Assembly: GCA_016787345.1 (NCBI GenBank)
Contig: JAEUUU010000020.1
Span: forward strand, 1 to 64,000
DNA: 64,000 bases
From: Saprospiraceae bacterium
GTDB lineage: Bacteria; Bacteroidota; Bacteroidia; Chitinophagales; Saprospiraceae
Direction of reading: 5' to 3'
Below are positions 46,872-56,209 of the stretch, in pieces. Both the position numbers and the translations under genes were made by a program. Position 1 is the stretch's first letter; each line of letters begins with the position of its first letter. The notes below the pieces were generated by a model. It was not told where the DNA came from, made no database searches, and worked only from the letters and a program-made list of their open reading frames with translations.

Positions 46872-47543
46872 TTATTTCTTCGGCCCGCCTTTTTTCGGGG
46901 CGAGGATCACCATCATTCTTTTGCCTTCAAGTTTGGGTAGTTGTTCGGCGGCGCCCAGTTCTTCGAGTTCTTTGATAAAACGCAGGAGAAGCAGCTCGCC
47001 GCGGTCTTTGAACATGATTGCCCGGCCGCGGAATTGCACGTATGCCTTCACTTTGTTTCCCTCGGCGAGGAAACTTTTGGCATGGCGCAGTTTGAATTCG
47101 AAATCATGCTCGCCCGTTTCCGGACCAAAGCGAATTTCTTTCAATTCTTGCTTTACCGCGTTGGCTTTCAGTTCTTTCTCGCGTTTTTTCTTTTGGTAGA
47201 GGAACTTGTTGTAGTCCGTGATTCGACAAACCGGAGGCTCTGCGTTAGGCGTAATTTCCACCAGATCGAGCCCCATATCTTCCGCCCAGCGACGCAAAGT
47301 GCTGGTCTGGAAAATGCCCGATTCTACCTGCTGGCCGACGGCCTCGCTGATTTCAGCGAAATTGTCGCCTACAAGACGCACTTCCGGGGCGCGTACAAAC
47401 TCATTGATGTTGTGCTCGGGGGCTTGAGGAAAACGACGATCGTAAGGACGACCGCCACCGGGACGACCCGGGCCGCCAGGACGGTTGCCACCAGGGCGAT
47501 TACCACCGCCGGGACGGGAGGGATAGGAAGGTTTTAATGCCAA
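46872..47543 (-). CDS. infC: translation initiation factor IF-3
   Basis: Binds the 30S subunit, prevents premature joining of 50S and checks the start codon. The frame contains no ATG before the conserved region; the best start is the TTG at 47543 ([13 protein letters not shown], 223 residues). Non-AUG starts on infC are known to serve autoregulation, because IF-3 discriminates against them. Residues about 7-40 are a Gly/Pro/Arg-rich extension ([20 protein letters not shown]) not found in E. coli IF-3. Then come the N-domain ([16 protein letters not shown]), the linker and the C-domain ([20 protein letters not shown]). A -7 box (TACTTTTG) lies at 47645-47638 on the minus strand. Confidence 0.93.
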   Translation of the reverse strand: MALKPSYPSRPGGGNRPGGNRPGGPGRPGGGRPYDRRFPQAPEHNINEFVRAPEVRLVGDNFAEISEAVGQQVESGIFQTSTLRRWAEDMGLDLVEITPNAEPPVCRITDYNKFLYQKKKREKELKANAVKQELKEIRFGPETGEHDFEFKLRHAKSFLAEGNKVKAYVQFRGRAIMFKDRGELLLLRFIKELEELGAAEQLPKLEGKRMMVILAPKKGGPKK

Positions 47544-47814
47544 GTAATCAAGTTGTTTCGTTAAAAAATATGCCTGGCGGGGGACAAAAAAATTTGGATA
47601 CCCGGTCAACACCCGCGTACCCAACGCCTTGTTTGCACAAAAGTAAAACTTAACGTTTATGTTTCGGGTTCATCCTCACAGAAAATTTTAACAAGCCTGT
47701 CCGCTCTCCTCTACGCCCCCTTGCAATTTGCCCCCTTTGCGACACCGGGAGGCAAAAAAAGCAGCCTTTTTGCAAATAATTTGTTTCAAATTTGCCGCCG
47801 CTATTGACCGTATT

Positions 47815-50256
47815 ATGTTCGCCGACGTCATCCTTCCCCTGGCACTGCCCAAACGCAGCTATACCTATGCCGTGCCCGATTCCCTGGCCGACTATGTGCA
47901 GCCGGGCGTACGCGTCGAAGTTCCATTCGGACCAAGCAAACTGTACAGCGGCCTGGTGGAGCGGCTACACGACGAAAAGCCCGAATATCGCGTAAAAAGC
48001 ATCAATGCCGTACTCGACGAGGTGTCGGTCGTCAGCCCCCAGCAACTGCTGCTGTGGGACTGGATTTCCGAATACTACTGCTGCACCCTGGGCGAAGTGA
48101 TGGCGGCGGCCATGCCCGGCCACCTCAAACTTACCAGTGAAACAAAAGTCGTACTCAACCCCTCCTACGGCGATGATTTCGGCGAACTCGACGCCGAAGA
48201 ATACCTCGTAGCCGAAGCCCTGGAAATTCAGAACGCCGTCTCCATCGACGATATCCGGAAAATCCTGAATAAAAAAACGGTTTTCCCGGTGATTCAGCGC
48301 CTGCTCAACCGCGGCTTGCTTTTTCTTCGTGAAGACCTGCAGGAAAAATTCCGCCCCCGGATGATCGTCGCCGTGCGCCTCGCCGAACCCTACCTGTCAG
48401 ATACCGACCGACTGCGCGCCCTGATGACCGAACTGGAAAAGCGGGAACGGCAAATGGAAGTCCTGCTGGCATTCATCCACCTTTCGCGCCAGCAACCCTA
48501 CGTGCGCCGCGCCGACCTGCTGAAAAAATCCGGCGTTTCCCCCTCCTCCCTCAATACGCTGGTCAAAAACGGCGTCTTCGAACTCTACGAACGGGAAGTC
48601 AGCCGGGTGGCAGGTTTTGAAGATGAATTTGCCGAAGCCGGCGCCCTTTCGGAGGCACAACAACAGGCGCTTCGCGAAATCGACGCCCATTTTCAGGATA
48701 AAAACGTCGCACTCCTGCACGGCGTGACGGGTTCGGGTAAAACCCGCATTTACGTGGAACTGATCCAACGCATCATCCGGGAAGGCGGACAAGTGCTTTA
48801 TCTGCTTCCGGAAATCGCCCTGACCACCCAGATCATCAACCGCCTCAAAAAAGTGTTCGGCGGCGACGTGGCCGTGTACCATTCCAGGATCAATTACAAT
48901 GAGCGCGTCGAACTCTGGCGAGGAGCCGCTGCCGGCCGGCCGGTGATTCTGAGTGCCCGCTCCGGTTTGTTTTTGCCCTATCAAAACCTGAAACTCATCA
49001 TTGTCGACGAAGAGCACGACCCTTCTTTCAAACAATACGATCCCGCCCCGCGCTACCACGCCCGCGACACGGCCATTTACCTGGCGGGGCTTTACGGCGC
49101 CAAAGTGCTGCTCGGCACCGCTACGCCCGCCCTCGAAACTTACCACAACGCCCAAACCGGCAAATACGGTCTCGTCGAACTCCGCGAACGATTCGGCGGC
49201 ATGGAACTGCCGGAAATCGACACCATCGACCTGCGCGACCAACTCAAAACCCGGCGCATGCAGGGCATTTTCTCCTCCACGCTGCTCGAACAACTCCAGG
49301 CCTCCCTGGCCAACGGCGAACAAGTCATCCTGTTCCAGAACCGCCGCGGCTTCGCCCCTATTCTCGAATGCCAGGTGTGCGGCTGGACGGCCCAGTGCCA
49401 ACACTGCGACGTTAGCCTGACCTACCACAAATTCAGCAACCGGCTGCGCTGCCATTACTGCGGCTATCAGCAGGAGCCCGTGCAAACCTGTCCGGCCTGC
49501 GGCTCCGGGAAAGTCACCCTGCTGGGCTTTGGCACCGAAAAAATCGAAGACGACCTCAAACTCGCCCTACCCGAAGCCCGCATTGCCCGGCTCGACCTCG
49601 ATACGGCCGGCTCCAAAACCAGCCTGAGCGCCATCCTGTCTGCTTTTGAAGAAAAAGAACTCGACGTGCTCGTCGGTACCCAGATGGTGACCAAGGGCCT
49701 CGATTTCGAAAACGTGGGCCTGGTAGGGGTACTCGGCGCCGACCAACTGGTGCGCTTCCCCGATTTCCGGGCGGGCGAACGGGCCTACCAGTTGCTCACC
49801 CAGGTAGCCGGCCGCGCTGGCCGCAAAAACAAACGCGGTCGGGTGCTCATGCAGGCGTTCAACCCGACGCATCCGGTTCTACTGGAAGTACTGCGCGGCG
49901 ATTTCGCGGCCCACCTGCGCCGCGAACTGGCAGAACGACGGGAATTTCAATACCCGCCATTCGTGCGGTTGATTCAACTCACCCTCCGCCACAAAGACGA
50001 AAAAACCGTGCAGGCCGCAGCCGCTCTTTTTGCCCGCATCCTGCGTGGAAAACTGGGCGAACGGGTGCTCGGTCCCGTGCAGCCCCCCATCTCTCGACTG
50101 CGCGGTTTTTATGGACAGGACATCCTGCTCAAACTGGAAAAAGATGCCCGGCTGCTGGCCCGTACCAAAACCCTGATCAAGACAACCACGGAGATACTCA
50201 ACGGCGAAAAAGGATTCGGGCAAGTGCAGGTGGCGGTGGATGTGGACCCGGCGTGA
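47815..50256 (+). CDS. priA: primosomal protein N' (replication restart helicase)
   Basis: 3'-5' helicase that reloads the replisome at collapsed forks. 813 residues from the ATG at 47815 (MFADVILPLALPKRSYTYAV), which matches the family start; the frame extends to 47728 without support. A DNA-binding N-domain comes first. Walker A (HGVTGSGKT), DEEH with the PriA-typical KQYDPAPRYHARD, and four CxxC zinc motifs (CQVC, CQHC, CHYC, CPAC) follow. Helicase motifs V-VI are GTQMVTKGLDF and QVAGRAGR. All key residues are present. It diverges from infC. Confidence 0.97.
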   Translation: MFADVILPLALPKRSYTYAVPDSLADYVQPGVRVEVPFGPSKLYSGLVERLHDEKPEYRVKSINAVLDEVSVVSPQQLLLWDWISEYYCCTLGEVMAAAMPGHLKLTSETKVVLNPSYGDDFGELDAEEYLVAEALEIQNAVSIDDIRKILNKKTVFPVIQRLLNRGLLFLREDLQEKFRPRMIVAVRLAEPYLSDTDRLRALMTELEKRERQMEVLLAFIHLSRQQPYVRRADLLKKSGVSPSSLNTLVKNGVFELYEREVSRVAGFEDEFAEAGALSEAQQQALREIDAHFQDKNVALLHGVTGSGKTRIYVELIQRIIREGGQVLYLLPEIALTTQIINRLKKVFGGDVAVYHSRINYNERVELWRGAAAGRPVILSARSGLFLPYQNLKLIIVDEEHDPSFKQYDPAPRYHARDTAIYLAGLYGAKVLLGTATPALETYHNAQTGKYGLVELRERFGGMELPEIDTIDLRDQLKTRRMQGIFSSTLLEQLQASLANGEQVILFQNRRGFAPILECQVCGWTAQCQHCDVSLTYHKFSNRLRCHYCGYQQEPVQTCPACGSGKVTLLGFGTEKIEDDLKLALPEARIARLDLDTAGSKTSLSAILSAFEEKELDVLVGTQMVTKGLDFENVGLVGVLGADQLVRFPDFRAGERAYQLLTQVAGRAGRKNKRGRVLMQAFNPTHPVLLEVLRGDFAAHLRRELAERREFQYPPFVRLIQLTLRHKDEKTVQAAAALFARILRGKLGERVLGPVQPPISRLRGFYGQDILLKLEKDARLLARTKTLIKTTTEILNGEKGFGQVQVAVDVDPA

Positions 50257-50260
50257 CGAT

Positions 50261-50944
50261 TTACCAGGGGAAGCCACTAAAATCCAGGTTACTCAAGCCA
50301 CTTAAATCTGGAACTGAAAATGTCAGTACGGCATACAGCAACACGAAAAAACCGATGGCCGCCAAAATGGCGAAGATTAACCCTATGACAAGAAGCACAC
50401 GCAACCGCCGCTTATTTGGGTGTTTCCCCAGACGACGCCAGAGGCGCCCGAACCGGACCATCATCGAAAAAGCCACTGCCAGGCTCACAGGCGCGCCGAT
50501 CAGAGAAAACAGCAAAGCAAAAATGCCCAATCCCGTAACCATGTAAGTCCAGGCTGCTCGCTCGGCTGCTTTTTTTTCGTCCAGTTCCGGTTTTTTCTTC
50601 TTTTGGAGCGCAGGCTTGGGCGCTTCCACCTGCGTGTCAGTTTCCGGCTCGTCCGGCAAGGTGGCCTTTGGCGGCAGTGGCGGCTTTCGATACCGCCGTA
50701 CCTCGGCTACCTTTTTCCTCGAAACGGCAAAAACCCTCAACTCGGGATCATCGCAGGCAGTGTAAAAGATTTCGTCGGCGGTCACCCGTTCGATTTCCGC
50801 CGCGACCCTCCGGCCATCGGTCAACACCAGCGTGTCGCAGCCTTTTTCAGTCAAATAAAAAAGGGCGGGAGACCATTTTTGGCAAGCGGCAGCAAGAGAG
50901 ATGTTGAGCAAACAGGCCGTTGAAAAGAGTATCCAATGCTTCAT
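50261..50944 (-). CDS. membrane protein of unknown function
   Basis: 227 residues from the ATG at 50944 (MKHWILFSTACLLNISLAAA, signal or anchor; a Cys follows, but the lipobox is poor). A small beta domain (about 30-85) has DTLVLTDGRRVAAEI and TADEIFYTACDD, a pattern I have seen in other Bacteroidota proteins that begin with a G-x-V-I-x-DEI-x-Y motif. A Lys/Pro/Glu-rich linker (about 88-128) leads to two membrane helices (about 133-158 and 183-207). Function unknown. Its stop is 4 bp from the end of convergent priA. Confidence 0.75.
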   Translation of the reverse strand: MKHWILFSTACLLNISLAAACQKWSPALFYLTEKGCDTLVLTDGRRVAAEIERVTADEIFYTACDDPELRVFAVSRKKVAEVRRYRKPPLPPKATLPDEPETDTQVEAPKPALQKKKKPELDEKKAAERAAWTYMVTGLGIFALLFSLIGAPVSLAVAFSMMVRFGRLWRRLGKHPNKRRLRVLLVIGLIFAILAAIGFFVLLYAVLTFSVPDLSGLSNLDFSGFPW

Positions 50945-51114
50945 CGCTGTTTTTTTCAACAAAATTATCCGGCCCTGCAGGCGCATTTTTGCAAATAGCA
51001 GTCCAAAATACATTTTGTTTTATTGCATTTCAGGAAAACCCTTCCCGACTTTATACAAGCCGCTATCTTCGTCGCCTCAAAAGTCCCGGCATTCTTTTTG
51101 CAAGGCCCAATTCA

Positions 51115-52638
51115 ATGAAATCAATCTTTGTCTCCCTGACGATCTGCCTGTGTTTTGCCCTCTCGGCACAGGCACAAACCATCCAGGAACTGGAGGCCGA
51201 CGCCTACGGCACGTCCGGCCCGCCCAGGCTCGATAAGATGTTGCTGGTGGCCAATGCCTACCTGGCGGCCGGCGAAACGGACAAAGCCCTGGAATGGGCG
51301 GAAAACACCATCGATCTGGCCAAACGCCTGCGCCGGCCCGAACAGCGCGCAGCCGCCCTCAACATTCAGGGGAAAGCCATACTCCGCGCCAACAAACGCA
51401 ACGTGCGCGACAAAGCGGCGCCCAAATTTCGCCAGAGCTCCGAAATCCTGCGCGACAACGGCATCTCCAACCGCACCCTGATGCTCGACAACCTGGAAAA
51501 CCTGCGCATACTGGCCGTAAAGGCCGGCCGAAACAGCGAACTCGCCGACATCGACGCCCAGATCGAAAAACTGAAAGCCGGAGTGCCGCCCGCTAAAACA
51601 CCCGGCGGCATCGCCGCGCCTGGCGCCCCCACCCCTCCGGGCGCCACCCCCAAAGCCAACGAGCGCGAGCAAAAACTGCTCGAAGAAAGCAAGGAACTTC
51701 AGGCCCAACTCGCCGCCAAGGAAGCAGCCATCAGCGAAATGTCCGAAGCCCAAATGAAAAACGAACTGCTGCTGCTCGAACAACGCCAGATGCTCGACTC
51801 CCTCTCCTACCGGGGCAAACTCGACTCCATGTCGCTCAGCAACTGGAACCTCGTCTTGCGCGAAGCCGACAGCAACCGGCGCTTCAACTACGCGATCATG
51901 GGCATCCTGCTGCTGATCGCCGGCGGCGCAGCCTACGGATTCATCCGGGCGCGACACAATGCCCGCCTGATGGCGGAAAAAAACAACATCATCCGGGAAG
52001 AACAACAACGCTCTGAAAACCTGCTGCTGAACGTTCTGCCCGCCCTCGTCGCCGATGAATTGAAAAAAATGGGTCGCACCAACGCCCGGTATTTCGACGA
52101 CGTCAGCGTGCTTTTCGCCGACTTCGTCGGATTCAGCAAAATCGCCGAACAACTCAGTCCGCAACAACTCGTCACCGAACTCGATACCTGCTTCCAGGCC
52201 TTCGACGATATCATCGCCCGCCACGGACTGGAAAAAATCAAAACCATCGGCGATGCCTACATGGTGGCCGGCGGCATCCCCGACGGCGGCGGCAGCGACC
52301 TGCGCAACATGATCGATGCCGCAAGGTCCATGCAGTCCTGGCTGTCCGAATGGAATGCCAACCGGCAGGAAAAAGGACTGCCCCGGTACGATGCGCGCAT
52401 CGGCATCCACCGGGGCCCCGTGGTGGCCGGCGTCGTGGGCTCACGCAAATTCGCTTTCGATATCTGGGGCGATACCGTCAACATCGCCGCCCGAATCGAA
52501 CAGGCAGGCGAAGGCGGGCGAATCAATATTTCCGGAGAAGCCTACGAAGTGGTCAAAAACTACGTCAAATGCAAATACAGAGGCAAAATACCCGCCAAAA
52601 ACAAAGGGGAAATTGACATGTATTTCATTGAAAATTAA
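51115..52638 (+). CDS. membrane class III adenylate cyclase with TPR-like sensor
   Basis: Converts, most likely, ATP to cAMP. 507 residues from the ATG at 51115 (MKSIFVSLTICLCFALSAQA, cut signal); the frame is open to 50920 but a signal peptide starts here. TPR-like helices (about 30-150) come first, then a Pro/Ala hinge, a coiled coil (185-230), one membrane helix (about 260-278) and a catalytic domain (about 325-505). Metal-binding Asp336 (FADFVGFS) and Asp380 (TIGDAYM), purine-selecting Lys376 and Asp449 (FDIWGDTVN), and Asn456 and Arg460 are present, so the active site is complete and ATP-type. Periplasmic TPR input with cytosolic output is inferred. A -7-like TATCTTCG lies at 51064-51071. 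Confidence 0.92.
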   Translation: MKSIFVSLTICLCFALSAQAQTIQELEADAYGTSGPPRLDKMLLVANAYLAAGETDKALEWAENTIDLAKRLRRPEQRAAALNIQGKAILRANKRNVRDKAAPKFRQSSEILRDNGISNRTLMLDNLENLRILAVKAGRNSELADIDAQIEKLKAGVPPAKTPGGIAAPGAPTPPGATPKANEREQKLLEESKELQAQLAAKEAAISEMSEAQMKNELLLLEQRQMLDSLSYRGKLDSMSLSNWNLVLREADSNRRFNYAIMGILLLIAGGAAYGFIRARHNARLMAEKNNIIREEQQRSENLLLNVLPALVADELKKMGRTNARYFDDVSVLFADFVGFSKIAEQLSPQQLVTELDTCFQAFDDIIARHGLEKIKTIGDAYMVAGGIPDGGGSDLRNMIDAARSMQSWLSEWNANRQEKGLPRYDARIGIHRGPVVAGVVGSRKFAFDIWGDTVNIAARIEQAGEGGRINISGEAYEVVKNYVKCKYRGKIPAKNKGEIDMYFIEN

Positions 52639-52680
52639 GGATTCTAATCAAGCCCTAATTATTAATCAAAACACTTGACA

Positions 52681-52808
52681 TATCTTTGAGCCACCGATTA
52701 CGGTACTACATCCCTTTTCCAACAGAAACTAACCTTTTAGGAATATTCCAGAATAGTTGAAAAAAATGGACCAAAGCCTGGCAGCCAAAGGACTGCCGGG
52801 CTTTTTTT
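52681..52808 (+). ncRNA. candidate small RNA
   Basis: A full -7 match TATCTTTG (52681-52688) with no good -33 is followed about 85 bp later by a strong intrinsic terminator (52773-52808). A transcript of about 110 nt from near 52695 would contain the palindrome GGAATATTCC. No ORF with support lies inside. It may equally be only the 3' end of the cyclase transcript. Confidence 0.3.
52773..52808 (+). terminator. intrinsic terminator after cyclase gene
   Basis: AAAGCCTGGCAG (52773-52784) pairs with CTGCCGGGCTTT (52793-52804), one G-T pair, followed by TTTT. It is the only terminator-like structure between the cyclase and the serine hydrolase. Confidence 0.85.
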
Positions 52809-52908
52809 ATTTGAATCAATATGCGTGGCGAAAAGTAATCCCGGCTTTTATTAAACCCGCAGCCTCATTCACTGTCTTACCGCCTGTTATTCTCTCAATA
52901 AAATACTT

Positions 52909-54246
52909 ATGGTAAAAAACCTGCTGATCGCTTTACTGGCGGCCTTCGCCCCATTTCTTTCAATCGCCCAAAACACCCTTTATTTCCCGCCCAAAACCGG
53001 CACTGCCTGGGCTGCAACGCCGCCTTCCGAACTGGGTTTCTGTCCCGAACGGATCGACAGCCTTTACCAATTCCTGGAATCCCGCAATACCAAGTCTTTT
53101 ATCCTTTTAAAAGACGGTAAAATCGTGCTGGAAAAATACTTCGGAACCTATGTCCAGGATTCCATCTGGTACTGGGCTTCGGCCGGCAAATCACTCACCG
53201 CCTTCCTCGTTGGCCAGGCGCAGGAAGAAGGACTTTTTCAGATCGACGACGCCACCTCCGATTACCTCGGCGCCGGCTGGACCTCCTGCACCCCCACGCA
53301 GGAAGCAGCCATTACGATCCGGCATCAACTGGCCATGACCACCGGTCTCGACGACACGCCCACCACCAACGACCCCGACCCGAATAATTGCACCGACCCC
53401 TCGTGTCTGCAATACCTGGCCCCCCCGGGTACGCGCTGGGCCTACCATACCGGCGCATACAGGCTTCTGCAGGACGTGATTGCCGCCTCCAGTGGCCTCA
53501 CCATCAACCAATTCACCAAAACCCGCCTGCTCGACCGCACGGGTATGAAAGGGCTCTGGATCGGCGACGTCATGTACGGACGGGCGCGCGATATGGCCCG
53601 ATTCGGCCTCCTGGTGCAGGCGCATGGCGTATGGGATGGCGATACGCTGCTGCACGATCAGGATTATTTTAATGCCATGGTCACGCCCTCGCAAGACCTC
53701 AATCAGAGCTATGGCTATCTGTGGTGGCTCAACGGACAGCCCAGCCTGATGCTGCCCGGCGTCCAATTTGTTTTTCCCGGCCCCTTGTTCGGCAATGCCC
53801 CGCCCGACCTGATCGCTGCACTGGGCAAAAACGATCAAAAAATCCACGTCGTGCCCTCAAAAGGCTGGGTGGTCGTCCGGCAGGGCAATTCGGCGGGCTA
53901 CACGGGCATTGGTGGTAATCTGGTGCCCATCGGGTTCGACAACGACCTATGGGCCTACCTGAATCTGCTGGACTGCAATGCCAGTTCGACGCAATACGCC
54001 CATGAAGCCGCCCCGGCCATCCAGGTGACGCCTAATCCGTCGTCGGAGGGCATTTGGAACATCCGGGCAGTCGAGCGGATGGATGCCGTGGAAGTATACG
54101 ACGCGCGTGGCCAACGCGTTTTTGTCGCACAACCCGATGCGGATGGCTTACGGATCGACGGTAGCGCCTGGCCGCCGGGCGTCTATTTTGCCCGCTGTCT
54201 CGTGCAGGGGAAATTTTCAGCGCCTATGGCTTTGGTCCGCTATTAA
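52909..54246 (+). CDS. T9SS type A serine hydrolase (class C beta-lactamase family)
   Basis: 445 residues; signal peptide 1-20 (cut after LSIA). The beta-lactamase/PBP4-like fold has SxxK as Ser91-Ala-Gly-Lys94 (WASAGKSLTAF). Tyr179 stands in WAYHTGAY, where a YxN is expected but Thr replaces Asn. A C-terminal sorting domain follows (VTPNPSSEGIWNIR ... SAPMALVRY). Likely an esterase or peptidase secreted to the surface; true beta-lactamase activity is unlikely. Its last 23 bp overlap the end of the convergent patatin gene. Confidence 0.9.
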   Translation: MVKNLLIALLAAFAPFLSIAQNTLYFPPKTGTAWAATPPSELGFCPERIDSLYQFLESRNTKSFILLKDGKIVLEKYFGTYVQDSIWYWASAGKSLTAFLVGQAQEEGLFQIDDATSDYLGAGWTSCTPTQEAAITIRHQLAMTTGLDDTPTTNDPDPNNCTDPSCLQYLAPPGTRWAYHTGAYRLLQDVIAASSGLTINQFTKTRLLDRTGMKGLWIGDVMYGRARDMARFGLLVQAHGVWDGDTLLHDQDYFNAMVTPSQDLNQSYGYLWWLNGQPSLMLPGVQFVFPGPLFGNAPPDLIAALGKNDQKIHVVPSKGWVVVRQGNSAGYTGIGGNLVPIGFDNDLWAYLNLLDCNASSTQYAHEAAPAIQVTPNPSSEGIWNIRAVERMDAVEVYDARGQRVFVAQPDADGLRIDGSAWPPGVYFARCLVQGKFSAPMALVRY

Positions 54247-56191
54247 CCCGGGGTTCCTGCACTTTGAACAGTCCGTGCGCATGCAGGCCGAGCAACAGGT
54301 TTTTCATCGTGTAGTCTACCAGGATTTTGGCGACACGGCGCCTGACAAGGGCATATCCGCCGAGATAACCGATCAGCCGGGTCAGCCATTCGGTGAGCCG
54401 GCCGGAGACGCGCCTGACCCGGTTGGTGAGTGTTTTCAAAACAAAACGCGTGTCCGGGTCCATGTCTCCTTCTTTCAAAATTTCATCGCCCAAGTGTTCG
54501 ATCAGGAAACGGACGCGTTTTCTGAGCGGCGATTTGAGGCGCAGCAAATCTTTTGGCAACAAAAAGGGAAACGGCATATCGGGCTGCAGACTGTGGTTGC
54601 GGATGGCCGTTTCGAGTGCATGCCGGTTGAGCGACAGGTGTCCGAATTTTGCCTCCAGTTCGTTTACATAATCGACCAGGGGAATGATCGGCAAAAAATC
54701 GTGCGTATCCGTGCTGCGCCAAAGGATGCGATATTTTGCGACCATGGCGTCGGTCCAGTCTTTAAACAAAGGGTGCTCGCCGTGTTTGCCCTTTTCCACG
54801 AGAAAACCGAAGTAGGAATACAGGAAGTTGCGGCAATTTTTGCGGCCCAGGAAGTAGTCGTGCACCCGGAAACGGCGATCGAGAAAGCCCGAAAAACCGC
54901 CCAGCGCCCCGCAGGCGATGGGAAATTTTTCACGCACCCAGTCGTCGGCGCGCTCCGGTTTGAAATGCCGGCTGGGAAAAATCATGTTTCGGGTCGGGCT
55001 TTCACCTGGCTGTAAGGTCTTTTTAAAATCGTCTTCTTTCAACATGCCCTGATCGCGCAAAGCGCCGAACACCAGGGCAAAGAAATCGCGCAGGTTGGCC
55101 GGCGGTTCGTATTTATCCGGCGACAGGCCGAAATTGGGAAACGGGTCGACCAGGATCGTGGCGTGCAGCGGTGTATCCGAGGCCGAGCGTTTGATTTGTT
55201 GTTTGAGCATCCATTCGATTTCTCCAAAAGGTTCGTTGTTCAACATGCCGCCGTCGACGGCCACGAACTCGAAATCGGCGCCGACCGACCCGGCTTCATC
55301 TGCATTTTTATGCATTCCCGATTCCGGAATAAGCGCGTCCAGCGAACGGTCGAGACTGGAAAAATCGCGGTATTGCTGTTTGATGTAATCCCAGCGAAAT
55401 TTGAGTTTTCGGGCCGCAAGCCCAAACGGGAAAGCCGAACTGGCAATCGCACAATCGAACAAATTCTCCAGTCCCTTCAACCCGGATGCATTGATGTGCA
55501 GCCCGAAATGCGTCTTTGAATCGCTGGTTTCGCCCAGCCGAAAACGCGCGTATTGTTTGTGCAGGGCCATTTGATGGCTCGGCCGGACCACCCAGTTGTT
55601 GTTGTTGGAATTGAACTCTACCCCGACCGGCACGCCGCGCAGGCTGCAAAGCGTCATCAGCACTTCCACGTTGGGATTGACGAACGGTGGCAAGTCGCTG
55701 GCGCGTTCTTTGCCGCGAAAAGCCTGTATCGCGTTTTGGGCGATCTGGTCGATGGGTTCGCAGTTGAGCAGTGAAGTGCTTTCGGGCGCATTTTGCACGC
55801 GCTCCGGGCTTTCTTTCCGGAGCATGGCTGCCATCGTGGTTTGCTGTTCCGTATCGCTCAGGTTGACCCAGGTGTCAAAAAACACATTCCCGGTTTTTTG
55901 AAGGGTATTGAGCTTTTCATCGTATTTCAAGGGGCGGTAGGCCGGATCGTGCAAGGCCAGCATGCTCAATGCCGCCGTGATACTTCCGGCCGATGCGCCG
56001 CCGATCACCTCGATCCGGACCTGGTGCGGAGGAATGGTCTTTTGCATTGCCGGCAGTTGGGCTTCCGATGCTTTCTCCTGTTCCCAGCGAATCAAAGCTT
56101 CGAGCAGGTAATCCATAACGCCGCCGGAATATGCGCCAGCCGACACGGCGCCGGCCAGCGTAATGCCAAGGTGAAGGGTGGGTGGGTTCAT
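54224..56191 (-). CDS. patatin-like phospholipase
   Basis: Predicted lipid acyl hydrolase using a Ser-Asp dyad. 655 residues, no signal peptide. The N-terminus LGITLAGAVSAGAYSGGVMDYL holds the oxyanion-type glycine region. Nucleophile Ser67 is in GGASAGS, and Asp313 is in the DGG motif (VDGGMLNNEP). Both catalytic residues are present. After about 420 the protein is helical and basic, without a membrane segment. The long form (600+ residues, AGAVSAGAY type) is a distinct patatin subgroup. It starts 18 bp after the EAD-containing gene on the same strand, so they are almost certainly cotranscribed. Confidence 0.9.
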   Translation of the reverse strand: MNPPTLHLGITLAGAVSAGAYSGGVMDYLLEALIRWEQEKASEAQLPAMQKTIPPHQVRIEVIGGASAGSITAALSMLALHDPAYRPLKYDEKLNTLQKTGNVFFDTWVNLSDTEQQTTMAAMLRKESPERVQNAPESTSLLNCEPIDQIAQNAIQAFRGKERASDLPPFVNPNVEVLMTLCSLRGVPVGVEFNSNNNNWVVRPSHQMALHKQYARFRLGETSDSKTHFGLHINASGLKGLENLFDCAIASSAFPFGLAARKLKFRWDYIKQQYRDFSSLDRSLDALIPESGMHKNADEAGSVGADFEFVAVDGGMLNNEPFGEIEWMLKQQIKRSASDTPLHATILVDPFPNFGLSPDKYEPPANLRDFFALVFGALRDQGMLKEDDFKKTLQPGESPTRNMIFPSRHFKPERADDWVREKFPIACGALGGFSGFLDRRFRVHDYFLGRKNCRNFLYSYFGFLVEKGKHGEHPLFKDWTDAMVAKYRILWRSTDTHDFLPIIPLVDYVNELEAKFGHLSLNRHALETAIRNHSLQPDMPFPFLLPKDLLRLKSPLRKRVRFLIEHLGDEILKEGDMDPDTRFVLKTLTNRVRRVSGRLTEWLTRLIGYLGGYALVRRRVAKILVDYTMKNLLLGLHAHGLFKVQEPRVNSGPKP

Positions 56192-56209
56192 TTGATCAAA
56201 AGAAGTATA

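Noticed and set aside
51115-52638. Pycsar-type cyclase
   Set aside because: It has a signal peptide, TPR-like sensor, coiled coil and membrane helix like ordinary regulatory cyclases, and no adjacent cotranscribed effector.
52909-54246. Antibiotic-resistance beta-lactamase
   Set aside because: The SxxK site is present, but the YxN is altered and the protein carries a T9SS domain; the family is mostly esterases and peptidases.
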